Positions 1-7,753 of a stretch of DNA of 64,000 nt are shown in pieces. The first letter of the stretch is position 1. Each line of letters opens with the position of its first letter. Under the pieces are notes generated by a model. The model made no database searches. It worked only from the letters and a program-made list of their open reading frames with translations, and had not been told where the DNA came from. A program made the translations under genes and the position numbers. This DNA comes from an uncultured Opitutaceae bacterium (GTDB lineage: Bacteria > Verrucomicrobiota > Verrucomicrobiia > Opitutales > Opitutaceae), in NCBI GenBank assembly GCA_903929355.1, contig CAIYUN010000057.1, forward strand, positions 62,001 through 126,000, read 5' to 3'.

Positions 1-129
1 TTTTGTGCCTCTTTGTGGCCAATCCGGATTGAGGGTTTGTCGCAGGCTGCCTCGGAGCCATGGTCCGGTTTTTGCTGGAAAAACCAGCCATTTGGGTCCA
101 GCTTGGACCCTCACCACGTTTCCAACACC
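1..129. repeat. Left copy of an imperfect direct repeat flanking the yugP gene
   Basis: Positions 2-75 resemble positions 990-1062. Both begin with TTTTGTGCyTC, pass through TGGCCAATC and end with a TGGTCCGG-type sequence before the next gene. An inverted scrap of the same text (CCACAAAAAAGCACAAGATT) lies at 901-920. No coding capacity was recognised here. Confidence 0.5.
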
Positions 130-861
130 ATGCACGTCTCCCTCCTCCTGGCCGCCTTTGGTCTCTCCGGCTCTTTCCTGCCGCAATGGATGCTCTTCCT
201 GCTCATCATCCTGATGCTGCCGGTCTCGCTCTACGCGCAATATCGCGTCTCGAGCACCTATAGCAAGAACGCGCAGATCCCCTCCCGCGGTGGCATCACC
301 GGCCGCGAGGCCGCCGAGGCGGTGATGAAACACGCCGGCATCACCGACGTTGAGATCGTCGAAATCCCCGGGCACCTGACCGACCACTATGATCCGATCA
401 ACAAGCGGCTCGCCTTGTCTTCGGAAGATTACCACGGCACCAGCCTGGCCGCGCTCGGCGTGGCGGCGCATGAATCCGGCCACGCGATCCAACACCAGGT
501 TGGCTATGCCATGCTGCACGCGCGCATGGCCCTTGTGCCCGCGACCAACTTCGTCTCGCGGGTGCTGCCGATCCTCTGGTTCGCCAGCTTCTTCCTTGTG
601 CGGGGGCTCTCGGGCACGATCCTCGACGTGGCGATCCTCTGCTACGCGGTCCTGACCGTGTTCCAATTGGTGACGCTGCCGGTTGAGTTCGACGCCAGCC
701 GCCGCGCCAAAGTGCAGTTGGTCGAGCTGGGGATCCTCGATCGCGACGAGATGACTGGCGTCAACCAAACGCTCGACGCCGCGGCGCTCACCTATGTCGC
801 CGCCTTTGTCAGCTCGCTGCTCATGTTGTTGTATTTGCTCAACTCGCGGCGGAACAACTGA
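130..861 (+). CDS. yugP: YugP-type neutral zinc metallopeptidase (membrane)
   Basis: Membrane-bound zinc peptidase of the YugP/Zn_peptidase_2 family (243 aa). The HESGH motif at residues 114-118 is the HExxH zinc site. It follows a hydrophobic N-terminus and is followed by hydrophobic stretches at about 135-180 and at the C-terminus, so the active site probably sits at the membrane. The frame is open upstream to position 13, but the ATG at 130 begins directly with the hydrophobic segment, as usual in the family; an in-frame ATG about 20 codons further in is a weaker alternative. Family members are usually 220-235 aa, so the length fits. The substrate is unknown. It stands alone, with repeat-like DNA on both sides, and aroK lies 216 bases downstream. 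Confidence 0.9.
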   Translation: MHVSLLLAAFGLSGSFLPQWMLFLLIILMLPVSLYAQYRVSSTYSKNAQIPSRGGITGREAAEAVMKHAGITDVEIVEIPGHLTDHYDPINKRLALSSEDYHGTSLAALGVAAHESGHAIQHQVGYAMLHARMALVPATNFVSRVLPILWFASFFLVRGLSGTILDVAILCYAVLTVFQLVTLPVEFDASRRAKVQLVELGILDRDEMTGVNQTLDAAALTYVAAFVSSLLMLLYLLNSRRNN

Positions 862-1077
862 GGCGGAGGGGGAAGGCAGAGGCCGAAGGCCGGATTTAGG
901 CCACAAAAAAGCACAAGATTCCAAGGTGAGGATGGGGCCCTGCGTCGCGCCTATAGGCGCGCTGGAGGCTGTCGCCGGAGCCAGAGACATTTTTGTGCTT
1001 CCGGGTGGCCAATCAAGTTTGGGCTTCGCGTTTTCAGGTTTGGCAAACGCGCCGTGGTCCGGCACCAAGGGGGTGTC
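862..1077. repeat. Intergenic repeat region with 16-bp palindrome
   Basis: Holds the right copy of the direct repeat that brackets yugP (about 990-1062), an inverted fragment at 901-920, and a perfect palindrome CGCGCCTATAGGCGCG at 946-961 that could fold as a hairpin or bind a dimer. It has no run of T, so it is not a typical terminator. No gene is seen. Confidence 0.45.
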
Positions 1078-1635
1078 ATGCCTTCCCCCGACACCAACCT
1101 CTACCTCGTGGGCTTCATGGGCACGGGCAAAACCACCGTGGGCCGGGCCACGGCCATCCGCCTCGGCTTCAAATTTCTCGACAGTGACCACGAGATTGAG
1201 CGGAAACAGGGGCGGACCGTCCCGCAGATCTTCGCGACCGAGGGCGAGACCAGGTTCCGGCAGATGGAGCGCGAATTTGTCGAAGGGGGCCATCCGCCGC
1301 AGCGGCAGGTCGTCGCCTGCGGCGGCGGGCTGGTGCTGGCGCCCGGGATGCTCGAGTTGCTGAAAACCAAAGGGGTGGTCATCTGCCTGCACGCCTCGCC
1401 CGAGACCATCCTGCGCCGCACCCAGCACAACCGCCACCGGCCGCTGCTGGAAGTGCCCGACCCGCTCGCGCGCATCCGCGAGCTTCAGGCGGAGCGCGAG
1501 CCCGTCTACCGGCGGGCGGGCAGTGTGATCCTGACCGACGGCCGGCCGCTGGGCGACCTGGTGCCCCACGTCCTGCGCGCCTACCAGCAGGAGGCGCGCG
1601 AGTTCGCCCGTCTGGCGAAGGCCCATGGCCGCTGA
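1078..1635 (+). CDS. aroK: Shikimate kinase
   Basis: Phosphorylates shikimate at the 3-hydroxyl with ATP, in the cytoplasmic shikimate pathway to aromatic amino acids. The 185-aa protein has the P-loop GFMGTGKTT at about residues 12-20, the shikimate-contact motif LDSDHEIE near 37-44 and the glycine-rich CGGGLVL near 82, in the family order. The ATG at 1078 is chosen because homologues begin a few residues before the first beta strand; the upstream ATG at 1054 would add eight atypical residues. The last 11 bases overlap the start of queG, which suggests translational coupling. Confidence 0.95.
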   Translation: MPSPDTNLYLVGFMGTGKTTVGRATAIRLGFKFLDSDHEIERKQGRTVPQIFATEGETRFRQMEREFVEGGHPPQRQVVACGGGLVLAPGMLELLKTKGVVICLHASPETILRRTQHNRHRPLLEVPDPLARIRELQAEREPVYRRAGSVILTDGRPLGDLVPHVLRAYQQEAREFARLAKAHGR

Positions 1636-2968
1636 CCGCGAGGCGGTGCGGGTGCGGCTGCACGCGCTCGGCTTTGACGAGGTGCGGTTTGCCCGCGTCG
1701 CCGGGGCGGACGCCGGCGCGGCGGCCTTGCGCGCGTGGCTCGACGCCGGCCGGCAGGCCGACATGGCGTGGATGGAACGCACCGCCGAAAAGCGCGCCGA
1801 CCCCGGACGCGTGCTGCCCGGCGCCCGCACGGTGATCATGCTCGGGGTGAATTACTGGGGGGGCGGCCGGCGGACAGACGCCAGAGGTCAGACGTCAGAG
1901 GTCAGAGGCCCGAAGCCAGACGCTGGAGGAAGGAGGGCAATCGGCGGCCGGGAGGGAGGGGATGGGGACGCAATCCAAATTCAAGATTCCAAAATCGAAA
2001 ATCCCCTCTGGGCCCGCTATGCGCTGCACGCCGACTACCACGACACGCTGAAGCCCGCGCTCGTCGCGGCCGGGCGGGTGCTGGAGGAGATCGCCGGCGC
2101 CGGGCCGGCCGACTACCGCTATTATGTGGACACCGGCCCGGTGCTGGAGCGCGGCTGGGCGGAGCGGGCGGGCATCGGGTTTCTCGGCAAGAACGCCATG
2201 CTCATCTCCCCCCGGCACGGCAACTGGCTGCTGCTCTCGGCCATCCTGACCGTGGTGGAGTTGGAGCCGGATGAGCCGCTGCGGAAAAAATCCCGGGGCC
2301 CTGCGCCCGGGAAGGAGACAGTCGGCCTGCTCTGCGGCAAGTGCTCGCGCTGCCTCGACGCCTGCCCCACGCAGGCCTTTGCCGCACCCGGGGTGGTGGA
2401 TGCGCGTCGTTGCATCTCCTATCAAACCATTGAAAACCGGGGCATCATCCCGCGCGAGCTGCGCCCGGGTATCGGCAACCATGTCTACGGCTGCGACGTG
2501 TGCCTGGAGGTCTGCCCGTGGAACCGCTTCGCCCAGGCCGGCCGGCGTGTGCTGCTCCAGGTGCGTGGCGGCATTGCCGCGCTCACGCTGTGCGAAATCC
2601 TCGAGCTCACCCCGGGCCGGTTCGCCGAGGTGTTCCGGGGCACCGCGATCAAGCGCCTGAAACTCGCCGGATTGTTGCGCAACGCCTGTGTGGTGGCGGG
2701 GAATCAGGGGTCAGAGGTCAGAGGTCAGAAGTCAGAGGTCATAGGTCAGAAGCCGGAGGCCAGACGGCAGGCAACGGAAGCAGGACGAGAGCAGACCGAG
2801 GAGTTGCTGGGGCCGTTGCTGCGGCTGGCGCTGCACCCGCTGCCGGTGGTGCGGGCGCACGCCGTGTGGGCGGTGTTTCGGTTGGGTGCCGGCGACCGGC
2901 TCGCCGCCGCGCGCGCGACCGAGACGGATCCGGCGGTGCTGGCGGAGTATGAGTTAGAGGGGAGCTAG
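1625..2968 (+). CDS. queG: Epoxyqueuosine reductase QueG with repeat-derived insertions
   Basis: Catalyses the last step of queuosine synthesis, reducing epoxyqueuosine in tRNA with cobalamin and two 4Fe-4S clusters. The signature DTGPVLERGWAERAGIGFLG with its catalytic Asp is present, as are the cluster motifs CGKCSRCLDACP (about residues 236-247) and CDVCLEVCP (about 289-297); a HEAT-like C-terminus follows. At 447 aa it is longer than usual (about 310-390). The surplus sits in two low-complexity blocks, roughly residues 82-130 and 358-395, encoded by GGTCAGA-type heptamer arrays and AATCCAAAATC-type text otherwise seen between genes. The frame is kept through both. It overlaps aroK, and its TAG stop shares the bases CTAG with the stop of the convergent neighbour. 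Confidence 0.93.
   Translation: MAADREAVRVRLHALGFDEVRFARVAGADAGAAALRAWLDAGRQADMAWMERTAEKRADPGRVLPGARTVIMLGVNYWGGGRRTDARGQTSEVRGPKPDAGGRRAIGGREGGDGDAIQIQDSKIENPLWARYALHADYHDTLKPALVAAGRVLEEIAGAGPADYRYYVDTGPVLERGWAERAGIGFLGKNAMLISPRHGNWLLLSAILTVVELEPDEPLRKKSRGPAPGKETVGLLCGKCSRCLDACPTQAFAAPGVVDARRCISYQTIENRGIIPRELRPGIGNHVYGCDVCLEVCPWNRFAQAGRRVLLQVRGGIAALTLCEILELTPGRFAEVFRGTAIKRLKLAGLLRNACVVAGNQGSEVRGQKSEVIGQKPEARRQATEAGREQTEELLGPLLRLALHPLPVVRAHAVWAVFRLGAGDRLAAARATETDPAVLAEYELEGS
1872..2012 (+). repeat. Intergenic-type repeat array inside queG (insert 1)
   Basis: Heptamers of the form GGTCAGA/CGTCAGA run from about 1872 to 1930, followed by AATCCAAATTCAAGATTCC-like text to about 2012. The same two text types occur outside genes at 11774-11907 and 34336-34378. 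They are translated here as a hydrophilic block between conserved parts of QueG. Confidence 0.7.
2707..2806 (+). repeat. GGTCAGA heptamer array inside queG (insert 2)
   Basis: About nine imperfect TCAGAGG units with a 7-base period. Because 7 and 3 are coprime, the reading frame cycles through all phases and gives a 7-residue repeat (SEVRGQK, then SEVIGQK). It lies in the C-terminal HEAT-like part, between conserved NACVVAGN and LLGPLLRLAL segments. Confidence 0.75.
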
Positions 2969-3522
2969 GTGTCCGGGGTCGTGCCGACGAGGTCCCCGTA
3001 ATGCTCCCGGGCACATTTTGGACAAAAAGAGTGGGTGAAATTCGCCTGGGAGTGGGCGGAAATGTACTTCTCCAGCTGCTGCCAGTTTTGATCCTCGTCC
3101 CGAATGCGTTTGCAGAAACAGCAAATCGGCAGGATCCCCTCCAGTTGAACAATTTTGCGTTCCAGCTCGCGTTTCTGCCGGACGGTACAGGCCAGATATG
3201 CGATCAGGACAAGCGCCACAATCCGGATGGCGGCATTGGCCATGATGAAGGACGGCGGGCTGGATTTCTCGAGGCTGGCCTCAATCACGGCCCGCCCGAG
3301 CGGGAGGATGACGCCGAGGATGAAGCCCATTCTGGCCGAGCAGAACCAAGCGGCAAGGCTGACCGGGACAACAAAGAGGCTGTCCAGCATCAGGAACTGC
3401 CCCGTCAACGCATCCAGCACCAGCAGCAGGCATCCAGTCAGCAGGTGAGTGGCGCGCCATCTGGCCGCGGCGAGTGCGCCACGAATCAAAGCCGGCGGTG
3501 GCGAGGGTGGGGCGGGGGACAT
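2965..3522 (-). CDS. Membrane protein with C-terminal CxxC...CPxC zinc-ribbon-like domain
   Basis: A 185-aa protein of unknown role. A Pro-rich start is followed by about four hydrophobic segments (roughly residues 22-105). A short charged coil (RQKRELERKIVQLEG) leads to a C-terminal motif with CCFCKRIRD, a W..LEKYIS core and CPKCAREHY. I recognise this cysteine module from the tails of PAS, GAF and receiver proteins, where it likely binds zinc; here it is attached to a membrane domain instead. The start is uncertain: ATG at 3522 is preferred because it opens just before the membrane part; ATG at 3609 and TTG at 3648 are open alternatives. It is convergent with queG, the two stop codons sharing CTAG. 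Confidence 0.75.
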   Translation of the reverse strand: MSPAPPSPPPALIRGALAAARWRATHLLTGCLLLVLDALTGQFLMLDSLFVVPVSLAAWFCSARMGFILGVILPLGRAVIEASLEKSSPPSFIMANAAIRIVALVLIAYLACTVRQKRELERKIVQLEGILPICCFCKRIRDEDQNWQQLEKYISAHSQANFTHSFCPKCAREHYGDLVGTTPDT

Positions 3523-3666
3523 GGGGTGGGCAGGCGCTGAGGGGGCGCGCGAAGCTGTCGTTGCTCCCCGTTGCCCTGCATGCACGAAGGATGACCAAAC
3601 CCGCCGCATTGTCGAGGGGAGGTTGGCGTCGGCGCCCCGGGGACACAAGGTGGACGGATGAGCGAA

Positions 3667-4068
3667 CTACCCGAACAGCGCCGCCATCTTCCCCGCGAAA
3701 TTTGCCGGCGGGCGGGTGGGGCGGCCCTCGCGGTCAATGAAGGCATGCACCGTGTGACCCGTGGCCAGCAGCTCGGCGGCCCGGAATACTTCATAGTCGA
3801 GCCGGATGCGGGCGACGGGCCGCTCGCGCAGGGTGGTGACAATCTCCAGCTCGTCGTCGTAACGGGCCGGGCGCAGGTAACGCGCCGAAACCTCCAGCAC
3901 GGGTAGGAAATAGCCGGCGGCCTCCAACTCGCGATAGGGCAGACCGTGCGCCTTGAGGAGGGCGGTGCGGCCGAGCTCAAACCAGGGCAGGTAGCTGCCA
4001 TGATAGGCCACGCCCATCATGTCGGTCTCGGCATAGCGGACGTTGAGGCTGGTGCGGGAGGAGAGCAT
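3667..4068 (-). CDS. YbgC/FadM-like acyl-CoA (acyl-ACP) thioesterase
   Basis: Single hot-dog-fold thioesterase (133 aa) expected to hydrolyse acyl-CoA or acyl-ACP thioesters. The family signature is clear near the N-terminus: RYAETDMMGVAYHGSYLPWFE, with the catalytic Asp in ETD and the YHGSY helix start. ATG at 4068 is chosen because the signature then begins about 10 residues in, as in YbgC; the longer frame to 4122 would run into the upstream gene. It starts 5 bases after the glycosyltransferase stop, so the two are an operon. The divergent neighbours (ACP-dehydratase, ketosynthase, reductase) make a role as chain-release enzyme of a dedicated acyl synthase plausible, though that is inference. 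Confidence 0.9.
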   Translation of the reverse strand: MLSSRTSLNVRYAETDMMGVAYHGSYLPWFELGRTALLKAHGLPYRELEAAGYFLPVLEVSARYLRPARYDDELEIVTTLRERPVARIRLDYEVFRAAELLATGHTVHAFIDREGRPTRPPANFAGKMAALFG

Positions 4069-4073
4069 GGTGG

Positions 4074-5222
4074 TCAGGCGGGTTCGGGCGGGGAGAACAG
4101 GAGCTCGGCGGAGCGGGTCCAACTATTGCGTGCGGCCCAGTCGCGGCCGGCGGTGCCGAGACGGTGGCGCAGGTCCGGATCGGTGAGCAGGCGGGCGAAC
4201 GCCGCGGTGAGCCGGCTGGGTTGGTGCGGGAAGACGAGCAGCCCGGTGACATGATCCACGACCGCCTCGGACACGCCGCCGACCGTGTGCGCGACCACGG
4301 GCAGACCGTGCGCGGCCGCCTCGAGGTACACCAGGCCGAAGCCCTCCACGCTGTGGCCGTGGTCGATGCTCGTCAGGGAAAAGATATCGGCCTGGTCGTA
4401 AACCGCATCGAGCTCCGCGTCGGACAGGTCGCCGAGGAATTTGACCACAAAACCCGCGTGGGCGGCCGCCGCGCGGAGGGTTTTCTCGTAGTGCGGGCGG
4501 CTGGCGGTGCCGACGATCCAGTATTCGAGACCGGCGCGGAGCGCGGGCGGCAGCGCCTGCAGGGCCTGAAGGGTGAGGAGCTGGCCCTTGCGCGGGTGCA
4601 GGCGGCCGACCGTGAGCACGACCGAGCGACCGGCCGGGCCGGGTCGGGCGGCTGCGGCACGGTCGGCGGCGAAACCGGTGCGGAGCGCCCCGGGGGTGAG
4701 AAAGGTTTTGGCCGTGGCGGCGGGGAAGCGGGCGCAGAGGAGGCGCTTCGTGTAGTGGGTGAGCGTGCTGATCCGGTCGGCGTGGCGGATGAGCCGCCGG
4801 GTGAGCAGGCGCAAAGACGGCCGGTGGTGAAACCGCAGGATTTCGGAGCCGTGAAACGTGAGCACCAGCCGGCGCGGGCGGAAGGCGTGGAAAAACTGCA
4901 GGGTCATCAGCGTGAGCATGGGGCCCGGCTCGGGCAGATAGACGGTGGCATGGCGGAGCCGGCGCCGGTGCCGGATCAGCTCGCGGGCGAGCTGGAGCTG
5001 GCAGCCGAAGTTGTGGGTGCCCCGGACGGCGGGCAGGCGGCGCACGCGGAACGGCCAGGATTTCTCCGGCGGCCCGCCGCCCGGCAGGGCCGGGGCCCAC
5101 ACTTCGACGTCATGGCCCAGCCCGGTGGCGGCTCCCGCGATTTCCTCGGCAAACGTCGCGATGCCGCCCCGTTGCGGGTGGAACTCGTGCGTAAGGAGGT
5201 AGACCGGCGGCGAGGAGGCCAT
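4074..5222 (-). CDS. Glycosyltransferase family 4
   Basis: A 382-aa GT-B fold, retaining glycosyltransferase. The N-terminal domain opens with the acceptor-side motif HEFHPQRGGIATFAEEIA (residues 12-29). The C-terminal nucleotide-sugar domain has VGRLHPRKGQ and the EX7E-type segment SVEGFGLVYLEAAAHGLPVV typical of GT4. There is no signal peptide or membrane segment, so it works on the cytoplasmic face. Donor and acceptor cannot be read from sequence. It heads a two-gene operon with the thioesterase and is divergent from the ACP-dehydratase gene across 144 bases, which suggests that it glycosylates the lipid made by that cluster. Confidence 0.93.
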   Translation of the reverse strand: MASSPPVYLLTHEFHPQRGGIATFAEEIAGAATGLGHDVEVWAPALPGGGPPEKSWPFRVRRLPAVRGTHNFGCQLQLARELIRHRRRLRHATVYLPEPGPMLTLMTLQFFHAFRPRRLVLTFHGSEILRFHHRPSLRLLTRRLIRHADRISTLTHYTKRLLCARFPAATAKTFLTPGALRTGFAADRAAAARPGPAGRSVVLTVGRLHPRKGQLLTLQALQALPPALRAGLEYWIVGTASRPHYEKTLRAAAAHAGFVVKFLGDLSDAELDAVYDQADIFSLTSIDHGHSVEGFGLVYLEAAAHGLPVVAHTVGGVSEAVVDHVTGLLVFPHQPSRLTAAFARLLTDPDLRHRLGTAGRDWAARNSWTRSAELLFSPPEPA

Positions 5223-5366
5223 CGGGAGGAACCCTATCGGCCCACCCTGGGCGGCTCAAGCTGCAATCCGCGGCACCTGTGGGACGCGGCCTGACACGGC
5301 CGACCCGGGTTGGGCTGGAAAATAGCATTTACAACCAGGCGGGCGCGGGCGTTATTTGACCCAGTC

Positions 5367-6359
5367 ATGCCCGAACCCGCACTTCCCGTCGCGCCGTCTG
5401 TCGGCAAAACCTTCCCGCCCGAGGCCGAGGCAGCCATCCGCGACAGCTTGAAGCGTTGCTCGTCGTCGACCATTGAGGCGGCCGTGGGTTATCGCCGGGA
5501 TGGTGACACGCGGCATCTGCCGGCGATCATCATCGGGATTGTGGAGCGGTTTGTGGAGCCGGATTTGCGCGCCCGGCTCGGCACCGGCGACGACGACCTG
5601 CGTTTTGTCGAGGATCTGGGCATCGATTCGCTCACCATGATGGAGATCGTGATCCTGGTGGAGGAGGTGGCGCAGCTGCAGATCCCGAATGACGACCTGC
5701 GGAACCTGCGCACCCTGAGCGACGTGAAAACCTACATTGACTGCCGGGCGCGCGGACTGCCCCCGCCCAAGCCGAGCAAGTTTTTCGCCATCGAGGATCT
5801 CGTCGCCCTGATGCCGGTCCAGCCCCCATTTCTGTTTCTCAACGAAGCGTCGGTCAGCGCCGCCAGCGCCTCGGGCAAATACAAGATCACCGGCCAGGAG
5901 TTTTTTCTCCAGGGCCACTTCAAGGACAATCCGGTCATGCCCGCCTCGATCATGCTGGAGGCGCTCGGGCAGCTGGGGGTGCTCCACCTGCTCGCCGGCC
6001 ATGTGGTGGCCGAGCCGGGAAAGGTGGTCGGCTCCGGCACCATTTTCTTCACGGGTTGCGAGGGCGTGCGCGCCCACCGCGTCTGCAAGCCCGGTGATGT
6101 CCTCACCCTGTCCATCAAGCCGAAGCGCATGAAGCTGCCCCTCGCCACCTTTGAGGGCAGTGTGCGCGTCGGCCAGGAAAAGGCGGTCATGGCGGAGGAG
6201 ATCACGCTGACCTACGGCTATGTGGAGGCGGTGGTGCCGGTTGTGGCCTTGCCCCCGGCGGAGACCAACGGTGTCGGCCCCAACGGGGCGAACGGGCTTA
6301 ACGGCGTGAATGGTTCGGCGCACGACCCGCATGACGCGCCCGTCACCGGCCGCGTCTAG
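5367..6359 (+). CDS. Acyl carrier protein - FabZ-like dehydratase fusion
   Basis: A two-domain protein (330 aa). Residues 50-130 are an acyl carrier domain with the phosphopantetheine site DLGIDSLTMMEI (Ser88). Residues 150-300 are a hot-dog 3-hydroxyacyl-ACP dehydratase with GHFKDNPVMPASIMLEALGQ (His184, Glu about 200), matching the FabZ catalytic helix. The C-terminus is a Gly/Asn-rich tail. ATG at 5367 is used because the frame upstream has no domain; the segment before the ACP (1-45) is of unknown use. Fusing carrier and dehydratase would tether the substrate. The ketosynthase and reductase follow on the same strand. An AT-rich stretch at 5320-5360 (including TTTACA at 5328-5333) may carry the promoter, but no clear -10 element was identified. 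Confidence 0.92.
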   Translation: MPEPALPVAPSVGKTFPPEAEAAIRDSLKRCSSSTIEAAVGYRRDGDTRHLPAIIIGIVERFVEPDLRARLGTGDDDLRFVEDLGIDSLTMMEIVILVEEVAQLQIPNDDLRNLRTLSDVKTYIDCRARGLPPPKPSKFFAIEDLVALMPVQPPFLFLNEASVSAASASGKYKITGQEFFLQGHFKDNPVMPASIMLEALGQLGVLHLLAGHVVAEPGKVVGSGTIFFTGCEGVRAHRVCKPGDVLTLSIKPKRMKLPLATFEGSVRVGQEKAVMAEEITLTYGYVEAVVPVVALPPAETNGVGPNGANGLNGVNGSAHDPHDAPVTGRV

Positions 6360-6480
6360 GTCGCTGGTGGTAGAAGGGCCGGCGGGCCGCCCCCGCCCCT
6401 CCCTTCCGTCCCGCCGTCTTCGCCCGCATTTTTCGCTTTAAGGTCGCGCGGGTTTCCCGACGATGGGGCACTCCTCGGGC

Positions 6481-7740
6481 ATGCCCAAAGTTTTCATCAC
6501 CGGACTCGGCTTCATCACCAGCATCGGCAACGACGCGACCACGGTCGGCGACAGCCTGCGGGCGTTGCGGCATGGCATCGTCCGCTACCCGCCGTTCGAC
6601 CACCCCAGCGTGCCGGTCAAGGTCGCCGCGCCGGTGCGGGAGTTTCAGACCGAGGCGGAGGACTGCGAGGACTGGACGCTGCCCGCCCGCTACCGCGTGC
6701 GCCGCGAGGTGCTCCGCAGCCTCGGCCCCGGCTCGCTCTACGCCCATTGCGCCCTGCTGCAGGCCATCGAGGACGCGCGGCTGACCGACGCCGATGTGTC
6801 CAACGACGGCACCGGGCTTTACGCCGCCTCCGCCGGCTCGCCGGGCATCCTCACCCGGCACGTCACCCGCATGCACGAGCAGGGGGTGATGCGCTGCCCG
6901 CCGCTCGGCATTGTGGCCAGCATCGCCGGCACGGTGCAGTTCAACCTGGTGGCCCATTTCAAGATCAAGGGCGCCTCGACCGGTTTTTCCTCGGCCTGCG
7001 CCTCATCCTCCCATGCGGCCGGCTTCGCCCATGACGAGATCGCGCTCGGTCGCCAGCACCGGATGTTCGTGATCGGCGCGGAGGACGGCAACGTCGAGAC
7101 CATCCTGCCGTTTGCCGGCATGCGGGCGCTGTCGCTCAACCCCGATCCCGACACCGCCTCACGGCCTTTCGATGTCGCCCGGGATGGTTTTGTGGGCACC
7201 GGTGGCGCGACCGTGCTCGTCCTGGAGAGCGAGGCCGAGGTCCGGCGCCGGGGCGTCACGCCCTATTGCGAGCTGCTTGGCTGGGGCCAGGCCTCCGACG
7301 GCCACAATGTCGCCATCTCCCACCCCGAGGGGGCCGGTCTCGCCCACGCCATGCGCCGGGCGCTCCAGGCCTCCGGCCGCACCACGGCCGAGGTTGACCA
7401 CATCAACGCCCACGCGACCTCCACCCCCATCGGGGATATCTCGGAATGCCGGGCGCTGCACGCCGTGCTCGGGGCCGAGGCGGCGCGGGTCGCCGTGAGC
7501 AGCACCAAGGCGTTGACGGGTCACGGGCTCTCGTTGGCGGGGGCGATGGAGACCGGCTTTTGCGCCCTCGCTTTGCGGGACGGCTTCATCCCCGGCTCGG
7601 CGCACATCCACCAGCTCGACCCGGCCTGTGCGGGCCTCAACATCCCGCGCGTCACCCGGCCGACCGCGCCCCGCGTGGTGCTCAACAACAGCAGCGGCTT
7701 CGGCGGTGCCAACGTGTGCCTGGTGCTGCAACGCGCCTGA
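6481..7740 (+). CDS. Beta-ketoacyl-ACP synthase (FabF/KAS II type)
   Basis: Condensing enzyme with a thiolase fold (419 aa) that extends acyl chains using malonyl-ACP. The Cys-His-His triad is intact: Cys173 in FSSACASSS, His311 in NAHATSTPIGD and His348 in LTGHGLSLAG; the C-terminal NNSSGFGGAN loop is also conserved. ATG at 6481 gives the usual start just before the first strand (KVFITGLG); ATG at 6463 adds six residues. It lies 121 bases after the ACP-dehydratase fusion and 13 bases before the SDR. The setting beside a dehydratase fusion and a thioesterase points to a specialised acyl or polyene pathway rather than housekeeping FabF. Confidence 0.95.
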   Translation: MPKVFITGLGFITSIGNDATTVGDSLRALRHGIVRYPPFDHPSVPVKVAAPVREFQTEAEDCEDWTLPARYRVRREVLRSLGPGSLYAHCALLQAIEDARLTDADVSNDGTGLYAASAGSPGILTRHVTRMHEQGVMRCPPLGIVASIAGTVQFNLVAHFKIKGASTGFSSACASSSHAAGFAHDEIALGRQHRMFVIGAEDGNVETILPFAGMRALSLNPDPDTASRPFDVARDGFVGTGGATVLVLESEAEVRRRGVTPYCELLGWGQASDGHNVAISHPEGAGLAHAMRRALQASGRTTAEVDHINAHATSTPIGDISECRALHAVLGAEAARVAVSSTKALTGHGLSLAGAMETGFCALALRDGFIPGSAHIHQLDPACAGLNIPRVTRPTAPRVVLNNSSGFGGANVCLVLQRA

Positions 7741-7753
7741 GCCCCGCCCGATC

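Noticed and set aside
946-961. Palindrome CGCGCCTATAGGCGCG as a terminator for yugP
   Set aside because: No T run follows on either strand.
5223-5366. A defined sigma-70 promoter for the ACP-dehydratase gene
   Set aside because: TTTACA at 5328 is a fair -35, but no acceptable -10 lies at the proper distance.
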